Positions 24,848 through 42,500 of a stretch of DNA of 64,000 nt are shown here, piece after piece. The DNA is taken from the NCBI GenBank assembly GCA_013433145.1, contig CM024191.1:3364501-3428500 (forward strand). Reading direction: 5' to 3'. The notes under the pieces are model-generated. The model did not search any database. It was not told the DNA's origin and saw only the letters and a program-made list of their open reading frames with translations. This stretch comes from Ascaris suum. Taxonomy: Eukaryota > Nematoda > Chromadorea > Rhabditida > Ascarididae. Numbering within the stretch: the first letter of the stretch is position 1; each line of letters begins with the position of its first letter. A program made the translations under genes and the position numbers.

Positions 24848-27800
24848 TCAAAGCAGCAAAACGGCATTGATGCAACCGTCGTTTTCAGGGTTATTTGTGA
24901 CTTGAGCATATTTGGCCCAAACGATTTTTCCACCTTGCGTCACCATGCCCAGCTCTGATGTATTTACCTGCAAACAACACTTCGTTGTTGACAGACAACA
25001 ACCTTAGATATGGTTTCTTACTGAACTCTTTGGTACTGCTACGCAAACTGAATATGTGAATTAAGTGTAATCAAAGGTGGGGCTTCCAACCACCGAGGCG
25101 ATAACGATCGATAAGAAAATGTATTCTGAAAGCTTCCCTATAAGAATCGAGTAACATTGGCAATGGAATGCAGCCGAATTCACACCTAAACGAAGTTAAC
25201 CTATTCCATGAAAAAATATAAAGCGTTCTGCATTCTGCAATAAATCGTTGAGATCATCTTAAGTCAAACTCTGAGGCCGAACGATAAACCAAGACAGTAA
25301 AGAAGTAAAGATAAACAGAACAATTTTATATACCTCAATTATAGTACCCTTGGTGATGACGCCAAGAGACGTATACATATGAGAAGAAGGATTCTTCTTG
25401 ACGGAAACGATTGGCAAATAGAAGGTTGTTTGCAATTCCGGATGTGTTACGTGCGCCTAAAAACGCATTCCCCTCACATAAAGTATTCAGTTCAATCACG
25501 TCTAAGAACTTTATTCTCTAAATCAACCTGCATATTTTGTTCAATTTCCTCGTTCATATTTGATGCTGTTTTTTCCTCCATCAAAGCACTTTCTGAACTC
25601 CAACCATCCTGTTCTCACACAAAATGGTTTACGTTTAAAAATGAGGCAAAATGAACAAGGAAAGTTTCTCTGCTCATCGAGGCTCTCCTTTCATTCTCAC
25701 CTACTCTTGCACAATTCCCGCAAGAATAAACGCACATAATATATGCATTGCAGAGTTGGTCCTGAAGCGCTTTCCAGGAAAAAGGCAATTGAAAGCAATC
25801 GAAAAATGCGGTAAATGAAACAATTGTAAAGATCTGTGAGTGCTTTTATTTCGACTGGCTGCCAAATTCGTAAAGGTAAATTCAACGAAATAAAGCACTG
25901 ATGCATTTCTTTGCATGCTTGATCCTCTCGAAGATAGGCCGGCTTTACAAAACGCTGTGTGCTTTCAAACATATTCATATAAATATTCCTAAAGTCAGAA
26001 CAGATATAAAGCGTAAGATTCAACTTTGGAATGCGACCTTTTTTCATCGCTAATTATGAGGGCAAGTCTGTTTTCAGCAAAAACGATCTCAAAGTGAGAA
26101 CTAAACATTTTCTATTTTTCAAATCATGAGGGATACTAAGGCTGAGATTATTTCTGGTCGAATCGTGGTAAATATGCAGTCACCGTTTTTTAAAATGCCG
26201 TTATCCAAAATTAAGCACATTTTAAAAAATCCTGTGATCAAGAAATCAATTATAATAGATCAAAGTGCGTTCAGCGATACGCAAAAATAGCGTGCAATTT
26301 ACCAGCGAGGGTATAAAAAAACGAGAACTTCGCTCATTCATCATATCTTTTGATTAATATCGCATGCAAATAAACCACTTTTTCATTCAATTCTGCTTCT
26401 GCGGCATTGAGCTATAAAGTTTTAAACTATACTACGAAACATACTAAAACAATATCTTATAGTAAAAGAACCCTAATAATTGATCTCTCAGGATATGACA
26501 GGTATGCATAGGTGACAGCATAATGCTACTGACAGACGCTCTCTGTGAAATGTAGCTTGAAAGATGCACGACGTAAATGTCAGAAAAACAATAGTGTTAT
26601 TACTTACTTTATTAAAACGAAGTCCCATTGGACGAATGAAACGCTCAAATTTGGCCGGCTTCCGAGTGAACGATTCACCGACGAAAGTCACTTTCGTCAC
26701 CATTCTCTTCCAACCTTTCCTTCGAGTTTTACCTGTTTTGACGACTTTAAACGCTTCAGCGTCACTTACTGCTCTTACACTTGGCAATGGTACTTGATAT
26801 TTGCCCTGAAAAAAAAGACGCATCAAATGTGCGCAGTCTACTAGACCAATCTGTTTTAGTTTATGCGATCATCTTTCAGTACTCTATTTCGTTAAACGTA
26901 TCTCCATGACGAATATGAAATACGGATATGGGTGAGTGATAAATCTATCCACAAGCGTCAATCACCCTCCGCCTCCTCTCTTCCACCCCAACATTAAATA
27001 TTATATTGCCGCCGAATGCGTCTGCTTTCGGTCCTCGGATTTATTCTCAGCGCTAGTCCTCTCTTAAAATAGATGCCCATAACACTATGAAATATAAATG
27101 AACCGGAAATACACAATAAAATAAAACCGATACATACAGCTTTCTGTTTACGCTTCTGCTTAATCATATTTGAAAGGATAGTGCCGGAAGCCTGTTGCTG
27201 CCTATCAAGAAGATAAGCCGGCAATGCACCCTCCTCTGGTCTTTCCGTCGAGCTCGTCTGCTGTTTCTCTTCGTGTTGCCGCAATAGTTTCCGCATTTCC
27301 ACCTGTAAGCAATCTTGATGAGCAAGTATATTTTGTATGCCAATTTTCAGCATCACTCTCAGTTTCTCTAGTTTTATTTCTTTTCCTTCCGAGCATCTAT
27401 GACCTAGCTTACTAGCATACGAATCAAGTTCCGCGAAATGGTACGTTAAAACCTGGTCTCTTTCTCTCTTGAGAAGAAATTCAATGAAAAACACATTTCT
27501 CAAAAAAGAAGATGCAGAGTCGAACTTTTCAAAAGCGATTCGGTAGTAACAGATTTCAAAAACATCAAAGAAGAACTGTCATTTCTCCAGTAAGCCACAA
27601 TTTACCTTCTCCGAGTAGCGCTTTTTATGATACAGCTTTGCCTTGTGTCCCCGTAACTTCTTTGCCATCTTTGAGCGTTCATGACCCGCACGTGCATTCT
27701 TCTTTCGTCTTAAAACATCTTGCTTCGATCTTGCTATCATCATTAACCATACTCTCATGCAATCATAGATTACCCAAAAATTTTCGTAAAGATCTGTTAT

Positions 27801-29594
27801 AAAATAGGAACCACTGTCATCGTTTTTGCTTTCATATGCATAATAATTGGCGTTGACGCAGGTAAGACTAATCTGGTTCATAGATACGATGAGAGAGCTT
27901 GCGACTTGGAAGGGGGAGGAGGATGGAACTAGGTGAATAAATAAATGCTAGGTGAGTGGGGGAGTTCAGGAAGAAAGGGAAAGGAACAGGAAGATCCAAA
28001 TATCATCGCTGGTGAAAAAACTCCACATTTGCTACTAGATAGAATATGTATGATGCTCAAGTCAAAGAGTCTCTTCTTTACCATTGCTTTACTTTAAGTT
28101 TTCTCTCTTCGCTCCAACATCAACACACAAACTCATAACATCAAAACGTCTCTCAAAAATTGTATGCATACGCAATTCTAATTTCTAATCAGAAATCCGT
28201 CAAAAAGGTACCTCACTACCATATGCTTCGGTTAACTTCAATCATCTTTCCGCTCGTAGGTGAGCCCATGATCTTGCTATAAACGCCTGACAGTTCAACG
28301 ATCGAATAAGCTAGCAGTTTAATCTTTCGCACAAAAGTGAAAATGGTTAGAGAAATCTATCACAAAACGAGGATACTATTCAGCACCTTAAATAAAAACT
28401 GATGCACAAAAATAAGAAATGCGAAACGCTTCTGATCGTATTCAATCGAGAAAAGCAATCAGAAACAAACTGACAACATCAAAAAAAAAATTACACTCAG
28501 GTGCCACTGAAATTTTAAAAAATGAAGCAAATCAAGCACATCGAGCAATTAAAACGCTAGCGCAACTTCCTGTCTAGGCTTATAAAAACCTATACTTCAC
28601 ATACAGCTTATATAAAAAAACATACATAAACCTTTACTATAAAAATTCTCAGCAATTTTTCCATTGTTGTGCGTTTGAGAGAATGCAGAGTGCGTACGCG
28701 GCAATTATTTTTGATCTGTTAAGAAAAAAAGAGAGATGATGCAAGTGTGTGGTCTCTACGCTAATATAAAATCGGAGGCCACACGGAATCCAAGTGCATA
28801 AAAGTCAAGAAATTTCCTCAGAAATCTCATGATAAAACGTAACAATTTACGCCAATAATGGAAATATTCATGCAAGAGTGGGCATCTACCTGAAAATAAA
28901 CCAAGCAGAACTTTACTGACAGAGAGAGAGAGAGAGAGAGAGACTTTTCCTTGAAAAGTCTCCCAGAAAAAAATGGGAGGTTTATTCGAACGGCAGGGAT
29001 TATTTAAGGAGGGATAAGGATTCGTAAAAAATCATGGAAAAACGATTCATAATAAACTTACAATCGTTCCTCATAATCCGGACGCCTTCCATGACGCTTT
29101 CGATGCAATTCAATATGCTCGTTCTGAGGCTAAAACAGACATCTATAAAAAATTTTTTCTGCATACCTTCAACTTTCACGTGCAGTTCACTTCAGACTTC
29201 AAATTCAAAACTACCTGCAAATTCCATAAACCTTTCGATCATTTCCACGCTACTTCAATGAGAGAAAAAAATTGAGCATCTTTCCTCACCTCAATAAGTG
29301 CTTAAGAGATAACTGATGACAGATATTACTCTTGCATTAATTATTACATGCAGATTGCTAATAAAGGGACTACTTTCTAAATACATTCTGAATTTAATAC
29401 TCGCAAATTTTCTAGCAATTTTTTTGAATGAACTTTAACGGAACTACACTAACCTGCAAGTTACAGTAATTAAGACTAGCCTCAACTCGCAAGCATAAAT
29501 CGAGTTCTCATAGATTATCGCCCCTCAATTACATTTAGCCAAGTAGAGTAGTGAAGAACACTCAAAAAAAAAGATCAAAGAAGCTCCTCACCAT
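24848..29594 (-). CDS. nsa2: Ribosome biogenesis protein NSA2
   Basis: Exons, 5' to 3' on the minus strand: start codon probably alone at 29592-29594, then 29129-29062, 27708-27606, 27302-27138, 26805-26608, 25456-25334, 24967-24848 (TGA). Phases agree throughout and give 259 residues; human NSA2 has 260. Family landmarks appear in order: [16 protein letters not shown] at the N-terminus, HERSKMAKK and [10 protein letters not shown] (nuclear, basic), [10 protein letters not shown] and [64 protein letters not shown], and the S8e-like end [20 protein letters not shown]. Known for the family: NSA2 is a nucleolar factor for large ribosomal subunit maturation. The single-codon first exon (ATG then donor GTGAGG) fits the reading frame and the family start but is not certain; another upstream ATG exon is possible. 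Confidence 0.93.
28919..28943. repeat. (GA)n microsatellite in NSA2 intron
   Basis: About twelve GA units, in the intron between the second and third NSA2 exons. Confidence 0.85.
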
Positions 29595-32197
29595 TATAAA
29601 TATTGCACACAATCGCCCGTATTTCAGTCAACTTTCTATTTTTGAAGGGCACCTGAAGGAAAAAAATTTTTTCGTTATAGTTAACAACATTTTGAAGAAC
29701 GTTGAGGATTTCTTTATGTGTTGAAAATGGATAATAATAATTTCTAAAATATTCAAAGAACGCTAATTTTCGAATTCTCACTGATACCAGTTCGATACAA
29801 AATCAGATACCGTACGAACTCGAATAAAACCCCATCCTCTCTATAGCACGATCCCCTTTCTCATTAACAGCTGTTATAAATAAGCGCCTATTTTACTTCC
29901 AACTTTATTTAGCACACTTCGCCTTATTTTTTAGACATTGGTCGCCTTGTCTTTCAACTTCCAACTTTAATAAAGTCTATGAGGCTGTGTGTGGTCGATT
30001 CGTAACTCGCTGTCACGTACAAGCAACCAGACCAGTTCAGTCCTAGCTTTCCTCTTCTGTTCCGAGAACCACCTGAAAACGCATAGCTTAAACGTTCTCT
30101 CTCTCTCTTTCCTCCCTTCTATCCACCCCTTATGTTCTTTCAACTGTTCACAATGCTTGATACAATATGACATCGACAGATGAAATAGGATTATCAAAAG
30201 ATACACGCTAATGCCTATACTAAAAGAGCAAACCGCAATACGCAAGAACGGAAACAAGCAACATCAAGCCGAGAAACCAAAAGGAAAGATGTGACAGCAT
30301 AATCCGCTTCCAACCTGCAGGAAGGTATATTCCCATCTATCAATCAGCAAAATTGAGGTCAGCTTAAAAAGTAATCAGTTCATGCGTCAGCACCATCATT
30401 TACTCGCCTATTACCGTAGCTCTGAAATAAAACACCATTTCACCGCAGCTGCAGTTTCTATTACTTGCGAAAAATTATTATTACAGCATTGCGAAAAACA
30501 TTCGAATCCATTCATTCAACGGCTCTTGCACCAATCGATATGACTATATCACAAAGCTCGCGTCATCGAACCCCCCCCCCCCCTTCCTCAAATCATTACG
30601 CCCTTACAGCATAGCTGGGCAAATCGCCCCAATAGAAAGAGTTCACTACCCGTAAATTTGTCCCATTCCCAGAGGATCTGACTGGCAACGCATCACAGCC
30701 GAACGGACATCGGATTTCAATGACGTCTACGATACGTCGCCACAACAAAGCCAAAATCAGGAAGCGAGAAGAAGAAGAAATACCTTCACAAATGACTCCA
30801 TAAGACTTCTAAGGAGCCGTGAAACGAGAAGGGAACAGCTAATCTATGAGGTCTGCTGCCCCACTGAAATTCACTATGTGAGTTATCCCACACTACAATC
30901 ACGTCAAAAACACTCCAACTCTTCAACTCCAAAAAAGGAGAGAAATGCATTCTTTTTTTTCATGATGCAAAATATTCGCGATGCGCAAAGATATCTAACA
31001 AGAAATAATGCGACGAATAATTGCTACGTAAATGCCGACTTTGAGATAAAGGATAAACAAATTGAAAGTAACGAGCGGAAATAGCATTCGGCAAACGGAA
31101 ATATGAACCATTCATTTAAAAACGATCAACACTATATTTAAACATTTACTTCAGTAAAAAAGCATTAATTCAGATATTAAAATTAAACGTATAAAGCGGT
31201 GAGCAAAATGGAAAATTTTGCAACCAAATCGAAATTAATTTCAAAACCTATACAAAAATATATATATATATATATATATAGAAAAGAAACATATTCAATA
31301 GGTTGTCTCATCAGTGTAACCAACTGAAAAATTGTCTCTTCTCATCCATCAAAAACGTCAACAAATAAAGCTATATGAAAGCAAAAGAAAAAAAAAAAAC
31401 GATGAATCAAAGCGAAACGTAGCGAAAAATAAAAATCGAAAAATTATCTGATTTAAAAAAAAAAATAGATGCCGCAAAAATGGGCGCTCTATAAAAATAT
31501 CAAGAAAAAAAAAAACAAAATCTTTAAAAACGAGACGTTTCTTACGCCTCTATAAATATATAACAAGTGGACAAGCATGCCAGAAGGCATAATATAAGCA
31601 TCTGACAATCGCTCGTTCTCATCAATGAGCTTAATGAATTAGCAATAAAAGTTAAATTATGTGGAAAAAAATTAACATCTTTATATTTAGATATATTCAG
31701 ATTGTCCCTAAAAATCTTCCATAAAAGATTCGTTTTTCTTTCTATGAAACGACATACGACACGAAGATGAATAATACAAAATAAATGAAAAAAATTGTTA
31801 CATATAGATATCTATAGCTCTTTATTGGCCTACCAACTTGAAAACATTAGAGGATATAATCGAGCCGAAACTAAACAGTAGACGAATAGACGAAAGCAAA
31901 CACATACGCACAGACATGGCGCGCGCCACTAGCAACCAAATCTTCAACGAGCATACACAAGAAAAAACGAACGCAATCTTCAACGGTTCTCATTCATCCA
32001 GATGCAACATTCAGCGTGACAAAATTTGCATATAACAAATGTATAATGTTGAACCTATAACAGCGAAACTTATGCTGGTTGTTAAAGATATCATTGGCGA
32101 CTTATATACATAACAAGACATAAAGGCATTTGCAAACGGTGGGAGGGCGGGGGTACAACAGGAATAAGCGAATAAACAAAAAAAAAACATGAATACT
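29595..32197. other. Spacer between HAPSTR1 and NSA2
   Basis: AT-rich DNA upstream of NSA2 and downstream of HAPSTR1, both on the minus strand. It contains a C-run near 30570-30583, a short (AT)n tract at 31255-31280 and several A-runs. No exon was supported on either strand. It should hold the NSA2 promoter or trans-splice site and the HAPSTR1 3' UTR; an AATAAA on the minus strand near 31819-31824 is one possible end signal. Confidence 0.5.
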
Positions 32198-35100
32198 TCA
32201 CTGGGAACGACGAAATTTCTTGTAGCAGCCGGTAGAAGGTGAGTGTACACGTTTACGGTGTCGACTGAGCTGACCGGAAAGGAAAGTGTTCAACTCGCTA
32301 ACACGTTGTGATGGGACCGCATTCGATGGCACGCAAAGCGCCTGTAAATGTGATACATTAAACCAACCCTCATTTCATACTTGTTTAATTTAGATGCGCT
32401 ATTAAAGCTGCAAAAAGCGATATGAACCGCTCTCGACGGTCAGCCGTATCAATAGTAATACAAAATGCAGAAATACGAATGCCCACATATTTCATTCTTG
32501 ATAGATTGTTTCCATTCTTTTGCTGAGTTTCAGTATGCTCTAATTTGTTTTAATTATTCTTTATTTCTGAATGGAAGCCAAGGCCACTGGACTCTTCCCT
32601 TTCCCCTCCCCCATCCTGATCTCGAGTTAAATGAAAGACTGTGGAGGGGTCAATGAAGCAGCAGAATAATCATTCGGATGCTGCAAAAAAATATGCGTGC
32701 CGAGTTTGGGAAATCCAAGCTCCGTCATGCATCTACAACAACGTCTGCATCGTCAAAGCAATTTTGGGAAAGGTAGCAAAACAGCTAGCAAAAGTCTTCG
32801 AACTCCCAGCAAAATCGCAATGTAATTCCCACTCCCCCACCCCCACATAATGCTGTTCAAACCAGTTTCGGAGAACAATGCCATACAACATTTACTTGCA
32901 CCGATTTAAATCTTCCACTCGCGATGAAAGCATGTCAACCACGAACACAGCCACGAGGAAGAGGTGATCACCGCATCTTGAAATTTCAAACAGCATATGA
33001 AGAGAAACAGTAGAGGCGGTCAGATAAAGAGGAAAAATGTCAAAGAACGTGTGGGAAGATCACCACCGATATATCTTGGAACCCTCTGCCTGCACCTATG
33101 ATGCTTGCCCTTATTCACATTACCGCTATTCCCTTCCACGTTCCCACACTTCTCACTGTGACTGCACTTTTCCGATGTCCCACCATACTCGCTTACCTGG
33201 AGCTAGCTAGAAGCTTTCTCATTTCCCTTGGCTATGCTTAAACAACCAGCTGGAACTGATTAATGTTCCACTGTCACGCTGCACCACCCAACTCCCCCCC
33301 CCCCCCCCCGTCTCCTTTCGCACTTATTGATTTCAACGCTTAGTCGGCTATAGCAGATAAAGCCAGCTACCTGCCTAACTCATTGGCCATGGCAATGATT
33401 GTCCTCGAAGGAAGGACAAAAAGGAGAAAATGAAAAATTGTCTGCTGTGACCGACTGGAGCGTAATTTGGAGAGAGAGAGGGAGAGAGAGAGCAAGAAGC
33501 GAGTGACAGGGATGACCCAATTTTGTTAGAAGTGAGGCAGCTTATAGCGCAATACATCTGAAGACGTGTTTTCATTTATCAAAACTCATAACTCTTCATT
33601 TCCGTCAAATGCACGCAAAGTGCATAATTTTGGTCATGTTCATCTGCTACATCTCTTCGCATTCTTTCATGCATAACGATACAGCACGCATATAATGCAC
33701 TAGGGTCATCTATGGGAAAACACAGCGCAAATACAAAGCACCGATGGTTACCTGTTGGAAAACATCCACTGCATGGTTGTCCGCCGGCTCTGGAGAAGGT
33801 CCCGGCGAAGGACGGTTGTGATCCACAGCGCACAACGGTTTTGATAGTAGCTTCCAAATTTCTTCGAGGGAAAGTTCACGATGTCGTCGCAATCCGAGCA
33901 TCTCTCTTGCTACCGACTGTCTCCCCGCCACATAACCTGAACAGTAAATATATAGGCTAACCTCATGGAATTCATTAAAAAAAACAACTAAGGTTTATTA
34001 GTTTTCACATTTATCGGCACATGCTAACTTAGCAGCATGTGGCTACATTCGGGTGCGGCCGGGATAGGAGAGATGACGACGTGTGGAAGTGGGAGGAAAG
34101 CGCGTGGAGGTACTGCCACCTAGTGCAGCAAAGGAGAGACAGCCTGGAATTCAGTGGCACCCTTCCTTCCATTTAGTCTCCCCAACACCTCCGGATTTGC
34201 GAATGTGGAAGTGGTCAAAATGAATTCATTATAATTTACCGAAGGTCTGAATCTGCACAACAAAACCACTTACTCTTTAAAAAAAATTGCAGCGAATGCA
34301 CAGTTATTCCACATTAAACCAATAAATTACATAATGCGACAAGCCTACCTGCCAGGCAAAGAAACTAACAGCCTTGGAAATCTCTCTTCCGCTCGAATGA
34401 ATTGGCTCTATTATTCGCGGAATCTCGACTTGAAATTTAATTCTCTTGCGCAAGTTGACATAGACAAAAAGGTTCACTTGAAAATCAAAGAAATTTAACG
34501 GTCATACCTTGATAAATTACAGTTATAAAGCGATAGGAAGCAAAATAAACTAGAAATAAGGCGCTCATAACAGATGTCCATAAAGTTTGCGTAACTTTTT
34601 GTCCAACTGCTATTTTCCACGCTCCTCCCCCAATATTCCTCTGCTTTCCAATTTTCACAGGTTGTCAATTTACAGGTAGGTGGTTCGCATACTACAATTG
34701 CGTTATTCGTAGGTAATTGGTAGCAATAAATGCATAAATATTCATTATCCATAGATGAGACATGATTCGCGAGAATTTAACGCTAGTATCAGCAATAGCT
34801 TTGCTGCAACTACATCCTCTATAAACTTCATGTATTTAGTGCATCTCAGGACGTACTCCTAGATACTGTTATAATCTCAGATCGTTGACTAGGTTCAACC
34901 GCCACTTATACTGACAAGTCCGCAAGTTGAGTAATCCTATTGCACATTTCGATGTCATAAAAACTATTACCGACTGGAAAAAAGAATGAAGCATATTTAC
35001 AACAGTGGAAAATATTACTTTTTTTGCATTATTCGTACAAAAATGGAACGGATCTCATAATTCAATGAGAGCCTTGCAGATAGATTTCTTGATTAACGCA

Positions 35101-35766
35101 GCAAAAGGTAACCGTGTCAATCAATGCTGAACACTAGCTGCATGTATTTCGTTTGAATCGCGGAATTCAATAATTAATCAGTTCTGTAGATCCACCCTCT
35201 CACGCCAACCACCTTTTTTTCATAAACTTTTGTTTCATATATAAATCCGCCTCTTCCTAAACTTTTGTTTTACTTGTTGATATGTTTCCTAAATGCCAAG
35301 TACTAAAGACCCTTCCGCCTCACATGATAAAAGTCTCAGGTGCAAATTTTTGAAGTGTCCTCGACGACTTGTAGACCATGAGGGAGATGATTCTTCGGAA
35401 TGAAAGTTTGTTTTTTATTGAGGAGCCCTAAATTATATCCATCGAATTTCACTGTCATAACTTTTCAGTTCGTCAGTCGAAAATAAAGGCATGACATATG
35501 CGCAAAGATGCAACTTCATCATGTGCTTTGCGCAAAAATTTGCATAAAACTTTGTCGACTTGCATAAAAGCACCTTTGTCGAAAGATTTCTTCTCGCGCT
35601 CGAGTCCACTCTTGTAGAGTTGCGTTGTCGATGCGGCCGCCTTCTGAAGTGCCTTCCAAGTGGGATTGCGATAGAGTAAAGTCACCGATTGCGCACAACT
35701 CTCGAAATCATTCCAAAGGTGATCATCGACCTCGTCGTCAACCCGTGTTCCCACGCCCTCACACAT
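32198..35766 (-). CDS. HAPSTR1 (C16orf72/TAPR1) homologue
   Basis: Exons, 5' to 3' on the minus strand: 35766-35574, 33936-33752, 32341-32198 (TGA), giving 173 aa. Phases agree (phase 1, then 0). The first exon holds the signature helical repeat: HLWNDFESCAQSVTLLY, then WKALQKAAASTTQLYKSG, then KSFDKG, matching the human LWxxFQxxAxxVxxLY pattern. The second continues with GYVAGRQSVAREMLGLRR and the LSLEEIWKLL segment, then a Pro-rich stretch. The last has SELNTFLSGQL and a basic end (RHRKR, KKFRR), like the human C-terminus. The protein is shorter than human (about 275 aa), mainly in the low-complexity part. Known for the family: a HUWE1-binding nuclear stress-response coordinator. The start is uncertain because the frame stays open upstream to a splice acceptor (exon edge 35822). 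Confidence 0.85.
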
Positions 35767-35822
35767 TTTTACTTTTGCGTCCTCTCCACTCCTATTTCGA
35801 CGACAAGTTACCCACCCTCTTT

Positions 35823-39534
<3,712 letters not shown>

Positions 39535-42500
39535 ATGAGCGCATGTCGACCTGTAGTGCGGAAATCGGATGTGGGTGCGCCACCGGCACGCTTATCAGCT
39601 GGAGCGGCGCCCAGTTTATCCATCCTTTCGGCGAAGCGAAATATAAGAGGTAAGCTGTTACAAGTTTATATGACAATTGAATTTATTTAAATATAATGTC
39701 GGTTCTATGAGATAAGCATAGAGCAAGTATTGCGAAAGTGAATGGCAATTATGAGACGTATCTTCAAATGTTTTTGCCTGCGTTTTGTCGTTCTATTGAG
39801 AGTGCTTTTTGCATGTGTTTTTGTGCGCACCTCTCTCTCTCTCTCTCACTCACTCTCGCTCTGTGTATCTCTCCGACGAGTTTCAACTCACCAAAAGAGA
39901 AGTATGGCAACGAAATCGATCGATATAGGCTAAATAATCACCAAGTGCTAATTCCATGAAGAAAAAGATGCATCACGCGTTGTCATTTCTTTTTACCCAG
40001 CATCATGACATATGTACTCCGAAAGCGTTTTTTAGCACAATTGTGTAAATAAAAAGTATTGCTGAAAAACATACGAATCTGTGTAAGCAATATTGGCTGA
40101 TTGTTTTTTAGTATTTTTTCAGCGGGCCGAGTTGATTACGAGGACAGTAAATAAATGTTCTCACTCATTGGCGTTCTTCACCATCTGCATATTTATAGGT
40201 ACATTTAAGAGCGGATCTGCGAAGTGTTCTGCATCGTCAAGTCGAAACGGCGAGCGGAAGAGAACCTCGATTTGGAGGAGTCGGATTCTGAGCATTCGAC
40301 AGTTGCTGAAGATCAAGAAGAAAATGACAGCGGTGCAGAGGAAGTAAAAAAAGGCGAAAATGTGGAAGAGAAAGTGAAAAAGACGCGAAAAAAGAGGCGT
40401 TTCAGGTACGAATTCTTTGATGTCTTCACTCATATGCAAGTTTATAACTTTTTCCGATCCTTGCATTACGAGATAAGGCCTTACTCTTCTCTTGACAGAT
40501 GTTCTTGCTATGAACAGAAATATTTGCTTGACCGTTGATGAAAGTATTTAAGGTCTTCAGGTGTGGAGGCACTTAATCACTACTCCTTAAGGACTTTTCA
40601 TCTAAACAAACTGCTGTGAGCATTGTAAATTTTAATGATGTGTTGGCGAATTTTGATTGTTTTTCGTTGCACATATATATTCCGGTGATCTTTGATCTGT
40701 TATCATTTGCAGCTGATTAAATCTTTAGGTTAACAGATTCAACAGCGAAAAGTCGACGAAGAGCTGAGCGCAAGGCGCAGCTAGCAGCTGAAAGGAAGGA
40801 GCGCGAAGAAATGAAACATGAGGTTGTCTTAATTGCCGTACCCATAACAGGCTGTTATCAGTATTCAGTCACCAGCCTCCCATTAACGGGATAGAAATTC
40901 TACAAGGTTTGTATAGCTAAATGCTATAAAGCGGTGCACCTTTACTCAAAGTAGAAGGTACATGCTTGGTGGATCAGAGTCCATGAAGCAGCACTTCCAG
41001 TAAAATGGCCAAGTTAAGAGTAGTGGAGAGATGATTTGGAGGAGGGGAAGGGGTTAATGTGGGGATCAGGTAATCATGGTTTATAAGTTTATCAAAACTG
41101 AGCATGTTGTTGAAGCGGACGGTAGTTTGTTTTCCAGACTTTGCAAAATACAAGAAAAGTATTCAAAGTTCCCTGTTAAAATAAGTAGTTCTACGAACTT
41201 CCTGATGAGAAAACGTGAGGTTGGTAGCGTGTACCTTTCCAGGGTGAAGAGGAGGAAGAAGAAAAGCAAGAGTCTGCGAGCCCACCTCCAGTTCAAAAAC
41301 CACCGATGATAAGGACATATTCACCGATACAGCTCCTCTGTGACAACCTACTGCGGAAACTACAGGCTAAGGATCCCGAGGAGTACTTCGCCTTTCCCGT
41401 AACACAGTAAGTGTTGATTACTGCCCAATTTGCGTGTACTTTTACCTAAATCCAGTAGAAAGGAGAGAGAATTATAAAAGCAGAAGGGGGAGGGTTGATT
41501 TTGCTTGCCAGTTTTCATTGAATAATGAGGATTTCATATCATTGGAGCATATTTGTTAATGGTTTGTTGAAAGATTGTAAACCTTCTTGCACATGTGAGT
41601 ATGCGGGAGCAGACAAATAAGATAGTAAGATATAAATGATCTGGGCTATGGTATTTGCAACCGATGGTTAGAGGTATGAAATCGAAAAATCGTTTAGAGG
41701 GAAAAAATTACTAAAAAAAATTGTGGAGAATTAAAATAGAATAAATTACCTGTGAATGCTGAAAGCCAATGAAGCAGAATTAGTGCACCTGGAAAAAACC
41801 ATTCAGCCTCAAATATTGACGTTTTCCATGCTGAATGTTGATGGGCTTCATCAGATTATACTGTGAATATTGTGTGGTGATATATTTCTGAACAATCTAG
41901 GTACTCGAATTATTATGTATTTAGAGGTATACAGGTTAGTTGAGTCATAGAAAGTGTTTCAGGGGAAAGATTATTATTTCGGAGAAAATGTGTGGAATGT
42001 TGATTTTAGTACCAGATATTTCAAATATCCAGTCTGCTGCAGTCAGTCGGTATGTTTATTTATGGGAAGCGGAAATGGTGTAGCTTATGTGGCATGAAAT
42101 TTTTAATGGTGTGGTGTTAACATGGTTCCAATAATTGAGTGTTTTTGAGAAAAGATGCAAAGGTCAGCAAAAATAAGAACGCATATGATAATGCAGCTGA
42201 ACTGAAATATAAAAAGTGCAGTAAGTACTGAACTAGTTAGGAGTTATGTCATGTTTCTGCTATATTGTAGGTAATGGAGAAATTGCTTGTTGTCCATAAA
42301 GGAGCTGACTCGATAAAGATCTGCGGCACTCCATTCCAGCAATGCGCCCTTTGCTTCATGATATAATATTTAGATCGATGGCGCCCGATTATCATCAGGT
42401 TATCAAAGAACCGATGGATTTCTCAACAATGCGTTCTAAAATTGAGGCTAATGAATATGAAGATGTGGCTGCGTTTCGAAAAGATGTTGAATTGGTTGTG

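Noticed and set aside
26545..26844. Plus-strand frames opposite NSA2 exons (also 27224 and 27512)
   Set aside because: They are antisense shadows of the NSA2 exons.
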